Assembly (NCBI GenBank): GCA_009859145.1
Contig: VRVR01000009.1
Location: 248,001 to 312,000 of the forward strand
Direction: 5' to 3'
DNA from: Andalucia godoyi
Taxonomy: Eukaryota; Discoba; Jakobea; Jakobida; Andaluciidae
Length of the DNA: 64,000 nucleotides
Shown in pieces: positions 36,801 to 46,437 of the stretch. Each line of letters begins with the position of its first letter. Positions within the stretch are counted from its first letter, which is position 1. A model generated the notes under the pieces. The model was not told the origin of the DNA. It worked only from the letters and a program-made list of their open reading frames with translations, and did not search any database. The position numbers and the translations under genes are program-made.

Positions 36801-38369
36801 CGGAAGGGACATCTGAAGCTTTCTGATTTTGGACTGTCCACCATTGGTTTGTACCAGTCTTCAGAAGTCGATGCGAATCATTTTTCCGGAGCGCCTTCGT
36901 CTCTACAATCATCGTCTGCCTGGTCTACAGATGATCACCATATGACAGCTTCCGCATCTCCATCTACCGATGACTTTACGTCACCCTTTTCAACCTCCCC
37001 TCTGATGACTCCCAACCCATCCTTCCTGTCGTCATCCTTCGTTTCTTCAACAGCCTCATCTTCGTCCCCTTTGAATTCTTTTTTTCCTGCCAACACTCCA
37101 TCAAGCAGGAGCATGAAGCGCACGTATAATTCTTCCCATCACACCTTCCAGAACGGGGCTCCCGGATATGGGAAGAAAATGACATCTGCGTGCGGCACGC
37201 CAGACTATCTGGCTCCGGAGATCATTCTCGGTCGTCCGCATTCGTATCCAGTGGATTTGTACGCTTTGGGTATATTGTTGTTTGAATGTCTAACTGGTTG
37301 CCCGCCTTTCAATGACGACACCCCAGAGAAGATTTTTGAGAATGCTTTGAATGGAGAAATTCCCTGGCAGTTTTGTCCGGACGAAGTGTCCAAGGACGCA
37401 CGGGACCTCATTTCCGCATTGCTATCACGCGACCCGGCAAAAAGACCGACAGCTCGCGTTTTGAGAAATCATCGCTTTTTTGTCGGAACGGATTGGGATG
37501 CCATTCGAGATCAGCCGGCACCGTTTGTTCCCCTTCATGAGGACGAGGAGGATACTGCAAATTTCGATGCCCGACAAATGCTGTTCCCTGTTCAGGACGA
37601 CACCGTGGAAGACGAAGACATCCTACTGCCTCGCCGGCTTGGCGCTTTCCAGTCTCAAAGCAGCTCGAATTCGCTCTTGAACGGAAAATCAGATATGGAT
37701 GAGAGGATGGGAGAAGTGTATCTTGACAGTCCCTCGCATATTGCAGATTCCAAAGAGGGTTCTTCTGCACAGTCGGAAATGTCGCTCAAATTTGGTCCAC
37801 CATTCCCTCCAACGCCTCCTGCTGCGCAATCCAGCAATTCCAATGCCACCACATTGCCCGTATCATTGCCCATCGACATCAAAGGGGCTCCGAGTCGGCG
37901 GCTATCCAGGCAGTCTGGTATTTTGGCAGAGGATCCCGCTCCTGCTCCGCCATTAGACGATCCATTGTTGGACAGGTTTTCTGATGAGGACATGGATAGT
38001 GAGGCAAGAAACGAGGATTTTGATGATGGTCAAGCGCTCTCCAACTCATTTGTTGACGATTTCGAAGTCATGTCTCCCAATACGCGGTCATTCGCAGGTT
38101 TTGCATTCACGAATACGTATTCTCTTGCTGATCGCAATGCCCAGCTCGCGATCACTTCGGCGACTTCCGCGAGTGCGCCTTCGTCCGACAAGCATGTCTC
38201 TGTTGCGAAAAGCGAACCGTCGTCTCCTGTCGGCTCTCCTTCCAAAGACGGAAAATTGGAGATCCTTGCGTCTGCATCCCGAGGCCGATCTAATTCTGGC
38301 CCAATCGTCGTTACCCATTCCCCCAGTTCTGCCTCTTCCCGAGAATTTTTTACATTTGATTTGAAGTAA
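33819..38369 (+). CDS. large AGC kinase of the IRE/Rim15/MAST type
   Basis: 1516 residues. The kinase domain (about 855-1227) begins FEFLKPISRGAYGRVFLARK and has the VAIK-equivalent lysine in YAIKVL, HRDLKPDNVLL, DFGLS and CGTPDYLAPE. Between DFG and CGTPDY there are about 120 residues instead of the usual 18 or so: an insertion of about 100 residues rich in Ser/Pro, as in the Greatwall/IRE/Rim15 branch. At about 618-660 a C2HC motif (LLCRICEELVSIDQLEEHSKYC) matches the zinc-binding motif of plant IRE kinases. A helical region at 105-200 resembles the conserved N-terminal part of that group. Known relatives link nutrient and cell-cycle signals. Long Ser-rich flanks are probably disordered. 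ATG at 33819 replaces an earlier GTG frame start. Confidence 0.9.
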   Translation: MKSAKVSFAPLSIDTLDPASADPPHPANVESPMFTNSPLARTTSNIEYTTDYPISGSGVNGVASSSTSALASTSTTSRYSGLAFTPTAASGTSLRFTKIGSSPMFRNYRPSENMKERLYWAKRHVDEDLRSLQLEMNADQIVRHHLSVTLFDSVQDLIGRVLSMSDADLLTGSYREISQQLLSMEESAKSSVDMRVVHRLMIIFSRCTRVLITLEGIRTITETGGSGSPSLSVRHSGTSTPAVSEGLSDDDCHSGSTVVRDSSAAKAGADGKLAKKRDLSPFAGGYGVITPRKGSTSGDQSPYSPLNRGRSRTVHVSPSSTARSPFAGASAGVPPASLFDATSPSNVHSAELEGESVQGNQVDDLVDSKTDDDDDASVYSDAGFALQDPRIPSPESIIETLRNVHRKSTLKAAGGSSTSVTPCSPSACHSRISSSSSILFEAYQPSGTDGALIEGDSTSGVLKGDGETDSYAVSPSSTPDTAKEKENPGVKKWIDRFMSKFRWPKKKKDKTVDYITPSLPSESSLDTDTPSLDDDDANNIGLFVPGSQDSAAHKASSLAEPLQSDDSTHQLVTTPVEPLSTATACSVSPFPESASASVAPPTGDSPLKDLAEKNVQNMELLCRICEELVSIDQLEEHSKYCSAYSNMDMKSSSCDERLQKLVSSISNKIERQSNGEANIDEETRCRLAYEVVLLRFFRGVARRVAALEYGDAASLRKCDALYCDLGLALNCQHPDLPNYALSTEAGEPKKQKISSTIHQIGQRVEIVVHDKCKVLKEGLEYGKRRVVGLSSSGGSERTQAKMPSIVEYQSEGSVSSPHSNRHSSSSPSNIRQLEDAVEDVSLHRGKRGKSEPRRMTFQDFEFLKPISRGAYGRVFLARKKKTGDLYAIKVLAKEEVIRKNLVHRVKEERRILSIFARSHDWVVKLFYAFQGKLNLYLVMEYCPGGDLFSLLQRFGVFDESMTKQYAAELVLALEELHARGIVHRDLKPDNVLLDRKGHLKLSDFGLSTIGLYQSSEVDANHFSGAPSSLQSSSAWSTDDHHMTASASPSTDDFTSPFSTSPLMTPNPSFLSSSFVSSTASSSSPLNSFFPANTPSSRSMKRTYNSSHHTFQNGAPGYGKKMTSACGTPDYLAPEIILGRPHSYPVDLYALGILLFECLTGCPPFNDDTPEKIFENALNGEIPWQFCPDEVSKDARDLISALLSRDPAKRPTARVLRNHRFFVGTDWDAIRDQPAPFVPLHEDEEDTANFDARQMLFPVQDDTVEDEDILLPRRLGAFQSQSSSNSLLNGKSDMDERMGEVYLDSPSHIADSKEGSSAQSEMSLKFGPPFPPTPPAAQSSNSNATTLPVSLPIDIKGAPSRRLSRQSGILAEDPAPAPPLDDPLLDRFSDEDMDSEARNEDFDDGQALSNSFVDDFEVMSPNTRSFAGFAFTNTYSLADRNAQLAITSATSASAPSSDKHVSVAKSEPSSPVGSPSKDGKLEILASASRGRSNSGPIVVTHSPSSASSREFFTFDLK

Positions 38370-38999
38370 TCGTTATCCACAGATGTTGCGCGGGGAAGGA
38401 GTATTGTTTCGTTCGCTTGCGTATAACGAAGCCGCTCGAGGGTTTCGCCCCTCCGTTTTGCTTTCCTTGTCATCCGTGCATTTTTATATTTATTATCCCT
38501 GTGTACAAAAGGTCTGTGTGCAGTTCAACTCGTTGACAGCATTCGTCTCTTCTTCTAACTGTTCTTACCTTGATATTTTTTTCTTTTTTTCTTTTCTTTT
38601 TTATGGTTTGACTTGTAAATGAGAAATCAGTCCCGTATTATTATTATTATTATTATCATCATCATTATTGCATTTTGTCACTCCTCCTTTTGACGGTGCT
38701 ATTTCTGTCGCCCAGAGGATGTAACCCAGAATTGATCCGGGATGATCCGACGTTCAAGGTGCTGCGGAGCGACACGAAGTAGCCTCCAATGGAATTCAAC
38801 CGGAAGTGCGCTTGTTCTGGTTGGAACTTTGAAGTTCTCGTTTTTCTGATCGGGGATGTTTTTCTTCTCTTCACGCAAATCAATTGTAAAAAACCAACTT
38901 CTTGTAATGATGTAGTGCTTAACATGGCTTTTTCAAGAGAAGAAACAAGTGGGAGAAAACAACCGTCGCCCGTTTTGTCAGGAAGCATTGTGCGCATGT
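38370..38999. other. 630-bp convergent 3' intergenic region
   Basis: Between the large kinase (+) and PRP5 (-). Contains an (ATT)n tract at about 38637-38660 and T-rich sequence. Short frames on both strands (38789-39043 +, 38665-38997 -) show no recognisable protein. Confidence 0.5.
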
Positions 39000-41516
39000 C
39001 TAGTTCTTTCCGCCGCTACGTTCCTGTATCCGCGCGAATTTAGCTAGCTGAGTTTCGATAATGTGACGAATCTCCTTTGCACATGCACGGACTGCTTCTG
39101 CGGAGGGGCCTTCTATGAGCAGATACAATTTGCGCATTCCACTCGCCGTCGGCTTTCCTTTCGTATCAACATATGAGCCTTTCGACGTAATGGCACATGC
39201 AGTGAGATCTTGCAGACCAGCAATGGTTTGCTTGTTGACAACACGCCACCGCACCTGCTGAGGCAAATCATTAATCTCGATCTCTGTACTGCAACTGTTT
39301 TCCGAGACCTGCACGATATCGTCAAAGCCGCTATCTGGTGCACTTGTCTTTTCAGCTTTTGCATCTTCCGATGCGGCCTGCATGGCATCGTGCGTTTCAG
39401 TCTTCGATGCAACATCCATGTCTTGTGCTGTCGCTCCGTCCTCTCCAGCATAGATGTTTCGCTCCGATTTTCGCTGTGCCTTGTACCGATCATTTTCTTC
39501 CTTGGTAAAGGTGAAGCCGCTTCCTCCAAAGCCAGAATGCTTTGGCACCGCTTTTGGATCGCCTTGCGAAATTCGCTCTTGATAGGCTCTCGCCAACACT
39601 TGGAGCGCGTCCGGGACTGCAAATTGCGTTCGTCGAAACAAATCGATCAATTCCACAGCAAGCCGTCCATCTGCTTCGGTAAGAAATGTATAAGCAACAC
39701 CGACTCTGCCTGCTCGTCCAGTCCTCCCAACCCGGTGAATGTAGTCCTCAAGATGATCCGGGGCATCGAAATTGACAACAAGATCCAGACGATCGACATG
39801 AAGACCACGAGAGGCGACGGAAGTCGCCACCAGAATTCGAATGACGCCTCGTTTGAAGTCCGACATGATCGTGTCCCGGTCGGCTTGATCCATTCCGCCA
39901 TGTAACGACAGTGCCTCGTGTCCGTACCGAATCAATTCGGCAAACAGATGATCAGCCTCTTCGTGCCGATTGACAAACACAAGTACCGAGGAAGACTTTG
40001 AGCTACCAAGCAACTGCAGCAGTCGCAGTAGCTTTGCATTCCGCAGCGATTGCTCAACCGCAGAAGCAGAAGCATAAACAGTCGCAAATGGGGCGGGGGT
40101 GGGGGCAGGGGCAGGGGCGGGAGCTGGGGCTGCGGTCGAGGTAGCGGCAGCAACAGCAGCACCAGGTTTCGTTGCGTGCTGCCCAGAGGTCGATTCCCAG
40201 AAGATTTCTACGTGCTGATCAACCGTCAGAGCAGCCGTGGACCGCTGACCAAGAACAATTTCAACTGGATTTTTCAATGCTCGCTTTGCAAGTGCCTCGA
40301 TCTTTCGAGGAAACGTTGCAGAGAACATGACACACTGACGGTCAGGTCGAATGTTTGCGAGGATTCTGGTGATTTGTGGCTCGAATCCCATATCAAACAT
40401 CCGGTCGGCCTCGTCCAAGACGACAAACGAAACTCTGGCAAGGTTGGTTATTCTCCCACGATTGGAACAGAGCATCTCCGTCAATCTCCCGGGAGTGCAC
40501 ACTACAATGTCCGCTCCGTGCTTGAGAGTCGCTATCTGATCGCCCACGGACGTTCCTCCGTACACGCAAGCACAATCAATGGACACCGCTGCGCACAGTC
40601 GTCGGCATTCTAAAAACGTCTGCATTGCTAGTTCTCGAGTGGGAGACAAAACCAACGCAACGGGCCCTTCTCCCGGCTCCCTTAGAGGTCGATCCATGAC
40701 GTGTCGAATCATCGGAATCAAGAACGCCAGAGTCTTTCCAGAGCCCGTCTCTGCGATTCCGATAACATCTCTTCCGCTGAGTATTGCTGGAATGGACTGC
40801 GCTTGGACCGCAAACGGCAGCGGATACCCTGCAGTCTCCAAAGCGTCCAATACCGCTTGATGAGCACCGCACTGGTGCCAATACTGAATGGGCTTCGGAC
40901 AATCTACGCCCCGAATAGAAATATGCCAGAGCTTTCGCCACTTCTCTACATACTCGGCGGTAAACTGCGCAACATCTCTGGACTCTACATAAAAGTTCTT
41001 TCGAAATTCGGGATACTGAATTTGGGTATGGTCCACAACAGCCAACTCTCTTCTTTCGTGCTGGACATGAGGCGCAGTCTGGTCGGCAGTATCGAGCAGG
41101 TCCGAGAACAGCCGCTGGTCACCTCGGTCCTCCTGCTCATCCACAAGCTTGCCGACCGTGCTTCGTGGGACATCGCGCGAATCCAAACAGGACAGAAACG
41201 ACGAGAACGGATCTACAACATCCTTTGTATCATCCACCAGCGCCTCTTTTCGACTTGAACTAAACACTGATGCAAGAACTTCGTCAGCATCCACCTCCAA
41301 GTCCGCAACGCCCGCCGCTCCAGTCGATTCCTTAGCCTGGACTTCCTGCACGTGCCGTCGCCATGCGTCCATGCGCCGGGCCTTGGATTCTTCATGGGCT
41401 CTGTCTCCAAGCACGTCTCCACCAGGATCCACAGCAAGCGACCGAGCCACAATCTGCGAACGCACAGCCTCCAGAGCAGACAGCAGCGCCTGCTCCTTGA
41501 CTGCATCCAGCGGCAT
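39000..41516 (-). CDS. PRP5: PRP5/DDX46-type spliceosomal DEAD-box ATPase
   Basis: 838 residues. Before the core is the PRP5-specific FRKNFYVESRDVAQFT and RGVDCPKPIQYWHQCG. The core has AETGSGKT (motif I), PTRELA, TPGR, DEAD in VVLDEADRMFDMGFEPQ, SATFP and HRVGRTGRAGR. The C-terminal segment INDLPQQVRWRVVNKQT matches the KH-like tail of human DDX46 and yeast Prp5. PRP5 remodels U2 snRNP during branch-site selection and proofreads branch-point pairing, which fits the spliceosomal introns found in this window. A Pro-Ala dipeptide stretch (APAPAPAPTPAP) interrupts the second RecA lobe region near residue 470. Strong family match throughout. Confidence 0.96.
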   Translation of the reverse strand: MPLDAVKEQALLSALEAVRSQIVARSLAVDPGGDVLGDRAHEESKARRMDAWRRHVQEVQAKESTGAAGVADLEVDADEVLASVFSSSRKEALVDDTKDVVDPFSSFLSCLDSRDVPRSTVGKLVDEQEDRGDQRLFSDLLDTADQTAPHVQHERRELAVVDHTQIQYPEFRKNFYVESRDVAQFTAEYVEKWRKLWHISIRGVDCPKPIQYWHQCGAHQAVLDALETAGYPLPFAVQAQSIPAILSGRDVIGIAETGSGKTLAFLIPMIRHVMDRPLREPGEGPVALVLSPTRELAMQTFLECRRLCAAVSIDCACVYGGTSVGDQIATLKHGADIVVCTPGRLTEMLCSNRGRITNLARVSFVVLDEADRMFDMGFEPQITRILANIRPDRQCVMFSATFPRKIEALAKRALKNPVEIVLGQRSTAALTVDQHVEIFWESTSGQHATKPGAAVAAATSTAAPAPAPAPAPTPAPFATVYASASAVEQSLRNAKLLRLLQLLGSSKSSSVLVFVNRHEEADHLFAELIRYGHEALSLHGGMDQADRDTIMSDFKRGVIRILVATSVASRGLHVDRLDLVVNFDAPDHLEDYIHRVGRTGRAGRVGVAYTFLTEADGRLAVELIDLFRRTQFAVPDALQVLARAYQERISQGDPKAVPKHSGFGGSGFTFTKEENDRYKAQRKSERNIYAGEDGATAQDMDVASKTETHDAMQAASEDAKAEKTSAPDSGFDDIVQVSENSCSTEIEINDLPQQVRWRVVNKQTIAGLQDLTACAITSKGSYVDTKGKPTASGMRKLYLLIEGPSAEAVRACAKEIRHIIETQLAKFARIQERSGGKN

Positions 41517-41947
41517 TTGATAGAATTAAATGATCTGTATGATGAACACAGCACACACAAAGAACAAACCGCGGTAACAGCAAACAGTTATGCCACAGAC
41601 ATGCGTGTTCCCAAAAAATAAAAATAGTAATAACAATAATGGTGAAAACAAAAACAAAAACAAAAACAAAAAAACAAAAAAACCAACAACACGCAAACAC
41701 TACCACTGCTCCTACTGCTAATTATTGCTAGAGTTGTACTAAACGAAAAACAGGAAGAACGGAAGAGAGAAACGAAAGTAGAATAATGATGCAGAAACGA
41801 ATATTCGGAGGCGTGTTCTGAAGCCTGCATCCGCCGCAATCCATAGCAGAACACGAGTGGCTGCATCAAGTGCTATTGGAGATGATGATTCATTGTGGAA
41901 GGTTTATTGCTTTTTATTGCCCAGAGCGTGGTCCACGGAATGGTTAT
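41517..41947. other. 431-bp gap between tandem GRP94 and PRP5 genes
   Basis: PRP5 promoter side and GRP94 3' flank (both -). Contains an AAAAAC-type repeat (about 41639-41690). No gene recognised. Confidence 0.5.
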
Positions 41948-44557
41948 TTAAAGCTCATCTTTTGCATCATCGGCGGAGTCGACATCAATGTCGTCGACGA
42001 ATGTCTCTTCTTCCTTCTTGACGGATTCCTCACGGGCCTTTCTCTCTCTGCCCTTTTGCAAGGCCGCTTCCTTTGCATTTGCAATGTCATCGTCGGTGAC
42101 CGTAACGTCAGGGTGCAGAGACAGGCCGAGGTTGATGACTTTGTGGATTCTCTGCGCGAACGCAATGGGATCTTCCAGGTCAAAACCAGACTGCAGTGAC
42201 GCCGTCTCGTAGAGCAGCGTTCCCAGTTCCTTTGTGTCCTCGTTTTCACTGTCTGCCTGCACTCGCTCCAACAGAGTAGAAATAACCGGGTGGTAGGGGT
42301 TGATCTCGAGAATTCGGCGAGCCTTCATCATCTTATTCGATTGGTCATTCAACGCCTGTGCTTTCATGATGCGCTCCATATTGGCAGTCATTCCCCACTG
42401 TGCCGAAACAAGCACGCACGGGGACTTGCGAACACGCGACGAAACAACCGCAGACGTAACCTTTTCGGAGCCAAGGACCTTGGTAAACCACGAGGTCAGA
42501 GGCTCGAATTTTGCCTTCAGCTCTGCCTCGCGCGCCAAGACGTCCGATTCGGCTTCTTCATCGTCTCCTTCCAACTTCAGTCCTTCCTTCGAAACGTCTT
42601 GCAGCTTGTGTCCCTCAAACTCCGTGTACGACTGCAGCATGTATTCGTCAACCGGCTCCGTGAGCAAGAGGACTTCAAGGTTTCGTGACTTGAGTTCCTC
42701 CAGAAGCGGGGATCGAAGAAGCTCATCGCGGTGGGTCCCGGCGATATAATAGATAGACTTCTGGCCCTTCTTCATTCTGCTGACGTACTCGGCAAACGAA
42801 ACATAATCCGCCTCGTCCACGGAAGCTTTGGCGTCCTGAGCGTCTTGGACACTCCGAGTTGTCTGGTATCGCAGCAATTTCGCCAAGCGGTTGCGGTTGG
42901 CAGTGTCCTCGATGACTCCCACGCGCAAAAATACTCCAAAGTCTTTCCAGAACCTGGTGTATGGGCGATCTTTCTTATCGGCATCATCCGACGCCGGACT
43001 GTTCTGCTTGTCCTCTGCCTCACTGTCCTCTTCCTTTTCATCCTCAAAGTTGACCCCTCGGATTCGATTCTCCTTGTCTGCAAGCTGTTTGATCATCTCT
43101 AGTGCCTTCCGAACCAGCTTCTTCTTGATCAACCGGATGAGCTTTGACTGCTGCAAAAATTCACGAGATACATTCAGCGGCAAGTCATCCGAGTCTACGA
43201 GACCGCGGAGGAAGGCAAGGTACCTCGGCAAAAGATCTTCAATATCATCCGAAATAAAGACACGGCGAACAAACAACTTCACTGCAGACTTTGCTTTACC
43301 GAGCTCGGCTCCAACATCAGACGGTCCGCGGCCCGGGATATACAGAATCGACCGAAACGACACATCGCCTTCTGCCTTGAAATGGATATGCGAAGTCGCA
43401 TTATCGTATTCCTTCGTCAAGGCTTTGTAGAATGCCTGATACTCCTCCTCCTGGACTTCTTTGGGATTTCGCGTCCAGATGGGATTGAGGTTATTGACTT
43501 GTTCCCAAGAGAACTCGGTTTCCTTGACTTTCTTGGTTTTCTCGACCTTTTCTCCTTCGGCATCAACCTCTTCAGAGTCGGCTTCGAAATCAGGGACTTC
43601 TTTCTCAACTTCCTTGGACACGCGCAAGAGAATCGGGAAATTGATGAACTCCGAATAGCGCTTGACAAGATCCCGCAGCTTGTACTCCTCAAGAAATTCA
43701 GAAGCGTCCTCAGTAAGGTGCATTGCGATTCTCGTTCCCCTACCGAGCGTATTCCCTTGAGGATCGACGGTGATTGTGTAGCCGTTATCCGCCGTGGATT
43801 CCCACAGCAGCTGCACATCGTCGTTGTGCTTGGAAGCCACCACAACCTTGTCTGCAACCAAGTACACCGAATAGAATCCGACTCCAAACTGTCCAATCAA
43901 GTTCATTTCTCCTGAATTAGAACCCGAGCCTTCCGCAATAACATCCAGGAACTTCTTCGTTCCAGATGACGCAATAGTTCCCAATGAATCCACAAGGTCC
44001 TGACGAGTCATTCCGATTCCCGTATCTGTGATGTACAGCATTCGGTTCGCTTTGTCGGCTTCAATGCGAATTTCAAGCTTTGCTTGCTCGCCGGAACCAA
44101 GAGCCGCCGAGTCCTTCAACGACAGAAACCGGATTTTATCGAGAGCATCCGAAGCATTCGAAATCAGCTCACGAAGGAAGATCTCCTTCTTCGTGTACAG
44201 CGAGTTGATGATAAGATTCAGCAAGCGAGAAACTTCTGCTTGGAATTCATATCGAGTCGACCCAGACGATGAGTCCGTTTCAGCAGCGCCAGGATGCGCG
44301 AGCACTATCAAGAAACATTAGCACACAGAAGAAGAAAACAGCAAAACAAACACGTACATCTCATTTCAAACAACACACGACAGAAACTACGTCAGTTCCC
44401 GGCTTTGCACAAATAGAATAAGCCGAGCTGATGCATTCACACCAATGTATATATTTGAAATTTAAAAATGAATACAATAAAACGTTAGTAAAAAAAGAAA
44501 CATACGTGGAACGAGTGCCACAACGACGAAAAGAAGAAACAAGCGTTTCGACAACAT
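41948..44557 (-). CDS. HSP90B1: ER HSP90 (GRP94/endoplasmin), two exons, KDEL
   Basis: Exon 1 is 44506-44557 and exon 2 is 41948-44304 on the minus strand; 802 residues. Exon 1 encodes a textbook signal peptide (MLSKRLFLLFVVVALVP), completed by LLAHPGAAE from exon 2. The ATPase domain has ELISNASDALDK, DTGIGMT and GQFGVGFYSVYLVADK. The acidic linker VDAEGEKVEKTKKVKE, the middle-domain LPLNVSRE and C-terminal dimerisation region follow. The protein ends KDEL, the ER-retrieval signal, confirming a secretory-pathway location. GRP94 folds selected secretory and membrane proteins. Without the small upstream exon the protein would lack a signal peptide and the ER assignment would not make sense. 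Confidence 0.96.
44305..44505 (-). other. spliceosomal intron in GRP94 (201 bp)
   Basis: Donor GTATGT (first base 44505), acceptor GATAG (last base 44305), phase 1 after codon 17. A branch-site-like GCTAATG lies about 20 bp before the acceptor. Splicing yields a continuous signal peptide in frame with the HSP90 domain. Confidence 0.9.
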
Positions 44558-44996
44558 TGGAAAGCGTGAGGAATGAAAAATAGAAGATCAGAGTAGCAGC
44601 AATAAAAGCAGAAAAGGGAAAGGAAAGAGAAGGGAAAGGAAAGAAGAAAAGAAAAAAAGAAGGGGAAAATCACGTTGGTGAGGAAATGATAAAACGACAG
44701 AAGAAAGTGCACATTTCGTGCATGCGTGTGGGGTTTTCTGACGTGTCAAGCAGCACGTGTCTTCCAGCATCAGTTGATGCAGACCGTGGCCTTCCATTTG
44801 CTTCTTTACTATCCCCTGCAAACTATGAAGCAACTGCAGCAACAACACAAGCCGGTCAGCTTTGTCGCTGTGGCTTATTTATCTTACTTATTGCTTTTGT
44901 TTGTCTCTGCGTTGCGAGTCTGGGTACAAGAAGAAGGAGAATTGAGCTGCAAGGCCTGCGAGTCGCTTGCGGAAACCCATGTAATCTTGTCCAGCT
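44558..44996. promoter_or_regulatory. divergent promoter region between GRP94 and a glycosyltransferase
   Basis: 439 bp separating two secretory-pathway genes. Purine-rich next to GRP94 (AGGAAAGG-type tracts around 44610-44670). I looked for an unfolded-protein-response element but saw no clear ERSE (CCAAT-N9-CCACG). The motif GACGTGTC at 44739-44746 contains an ACGTG core. Confidence 0.45.
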
Positions 44997-46146
44997 ATGG
45001 CTGTTGTGTATTCGTTGTTTAATTGGTTTCGATTTCTCGTCGCGGTGGTCGTGCTGGCTCTCTTTCTCTTGTCCAGCATTGTATGTCGATCTTCATTTTA
45101 TTAAATTTTAATTAGTTTTTTTTTCTTTTTTCTTTTTTCTTTTTTTCTTTTTTTGGTGCTGCCCACAGAGCGAGATTTACTAATTTTTTAATAATTCAAT
45201 TAACTAACAACACACACACACACACACACAGAAAACGCTTATACCACAGACAGATTTGCCATTGCAGAATGCATCGTTTTATGAATTTTCATCAATACTT
45301 TCTGAGGATCGTCTTCCGGTGACAGTGTTCACGGTGCCGAAAGGGTATCATGGGTCGAAGAGAGATGCGCAGGAAAGCGCGTTGATCAGTTGGCTCGATC
45401 AAGGCGTTTCTGAAGTCTTACTGTTGGATAATGAGCCAGAGGTTTTCGCAGTCGCTGAACATTATGAATCATTTGGTGTCAAGCACATCCCGGAAGTTGC
45501 TCGCTCCAACTTTGGAACACCGGTTCTGCCATCTGTGTTTTCTGAAGCCGAGAAGCGATCGCCGTCGAGCAATTTGATGATGTACGTCAACTCGGACATC
45601 ATTCTGCACGGCTCGCTCCGCGTCGTCCTGGATGCGATTGCGCGATCGCCGCTGAATGGAAAGGCCGTCCTTGCTGTCGCCCGGAGGATCGATGTTCGAC
45701 CAGAAATGCTTGGCAGGATCCATCCAAAATGGAAGCAAACTGTAGAAGGGTTGATTGCGCGAGGACAGTTTGAGGAGAAGAATCCCTGCTATGTCGACTT
45801 CTTTCTGTACAACAAGACATCATTGTTGTTCGAAGGAATGCCCGATCTGTTGCTGGGCCGATTCCGCTGGGATAACTGGCTGACGCATCGTGGTCGAAAA
45901 AACGGATACTTGCTGGACGTTTCGGAGGTGCTGCGTGCAGTCCACATTCACCACCACACGAAATCTTACACCGCTTCGTTTCGCCAACCTGTGGAACTGG
46001 CAGCTGAAATACAAAAGAACCACATGCTGACACCGGATTTGGACATCACGTGTGTTGACGATGCACAGTGGATTGTGACGAAATGCAAAAACATGCTGCA
46101 GACAGGACGCCATGAATGGTGTGTGGAGCGCCGATCCAACGGTTGA
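44997..46146 (+). CDS. glycosyltransferase-like type II membrane protein, two exons
   Basis: Exon 1 is 44997-45080 and exon 2 is 45232-46146; 332 residues. Exon 1 encodes a membrane anchor (FLVAVVVLALFLLSSI) after a short N-terminus, giving type II topology. Exon 2 holds a GT-A-like domain: TVFTVPKGYHG, ALISWLDQGVSEVLLLDNE, a DxD-like NSD in MMYVNSDIILHGSL (about residue 148), and FRWDNWLTHRGRKNGY. The order (nucleotide-sugar binding half, xSD motif, acceptor-side WDNWL) resembles plant and protist Golgi transferases of unknown specificity. It is divergent from GRP94, so both genes may respond to secretory load. Without the first exon the protein would begin at a TTG and lack an anchor. Confidence 0.78.
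45081..45231 (+). other. spliceosomal intron in glycosyltransferase gene (151 bp)
   Basis: Donor GTATGT at 45081, acceptor CACAG ending at 45231, phase 0 after codon 28. A yeast-like branch site TTAACTAACAA lies at about 45200-45210, followed by a CA repeat up to the acceptor. A second AG at 45249 is an alternative acceptor that would also keep the frame. Confidence 0.85.
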
Positions 46147-46437
46147 CCGTTTTGTGTATGAACACCCGAACAACATCATACGGGAAGTTTGTTTATCTCA
46201 CAATGTTCTCCGCACATTGCCTTGGCCCAGTTCGGTGGCTGTGAGACCCTTGGCCGTCGAAGCTGCAGTGCTCATTGCTCGCTTGCATGGGTAAAGATCG
46301 CACACGGTATTATATATTTTGAAGTAAGAAATTTTTACAATTCCTGTGCGATGCAATGTCTGCCGGGTACAAGGCAAGCAGCAAAACAGACATGCATACA
46401 AAACGAATCTGGGCTGAATGGAATACGGGAAGCAGGT

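Noticed and set aside
38665-39043. Overlapping frames on both strands between the large kinase and PRP5
   Set aside because: Short, opposite-strand overlap and no protein-like motifs.
44558-44996. Search for an ER-stress response element between GRP94 and the glycosyltransferase
   Set aside because: No CCAAT-N9-CCACG arrangement found; only a single ACGTG core, which is too common to claim.
44686-45111. 141-residue + strand frame across the glycosyltransferase first exon
   Set aside because: Different frame from the anchor exon; spans promoter and intron sequence and has no family match.
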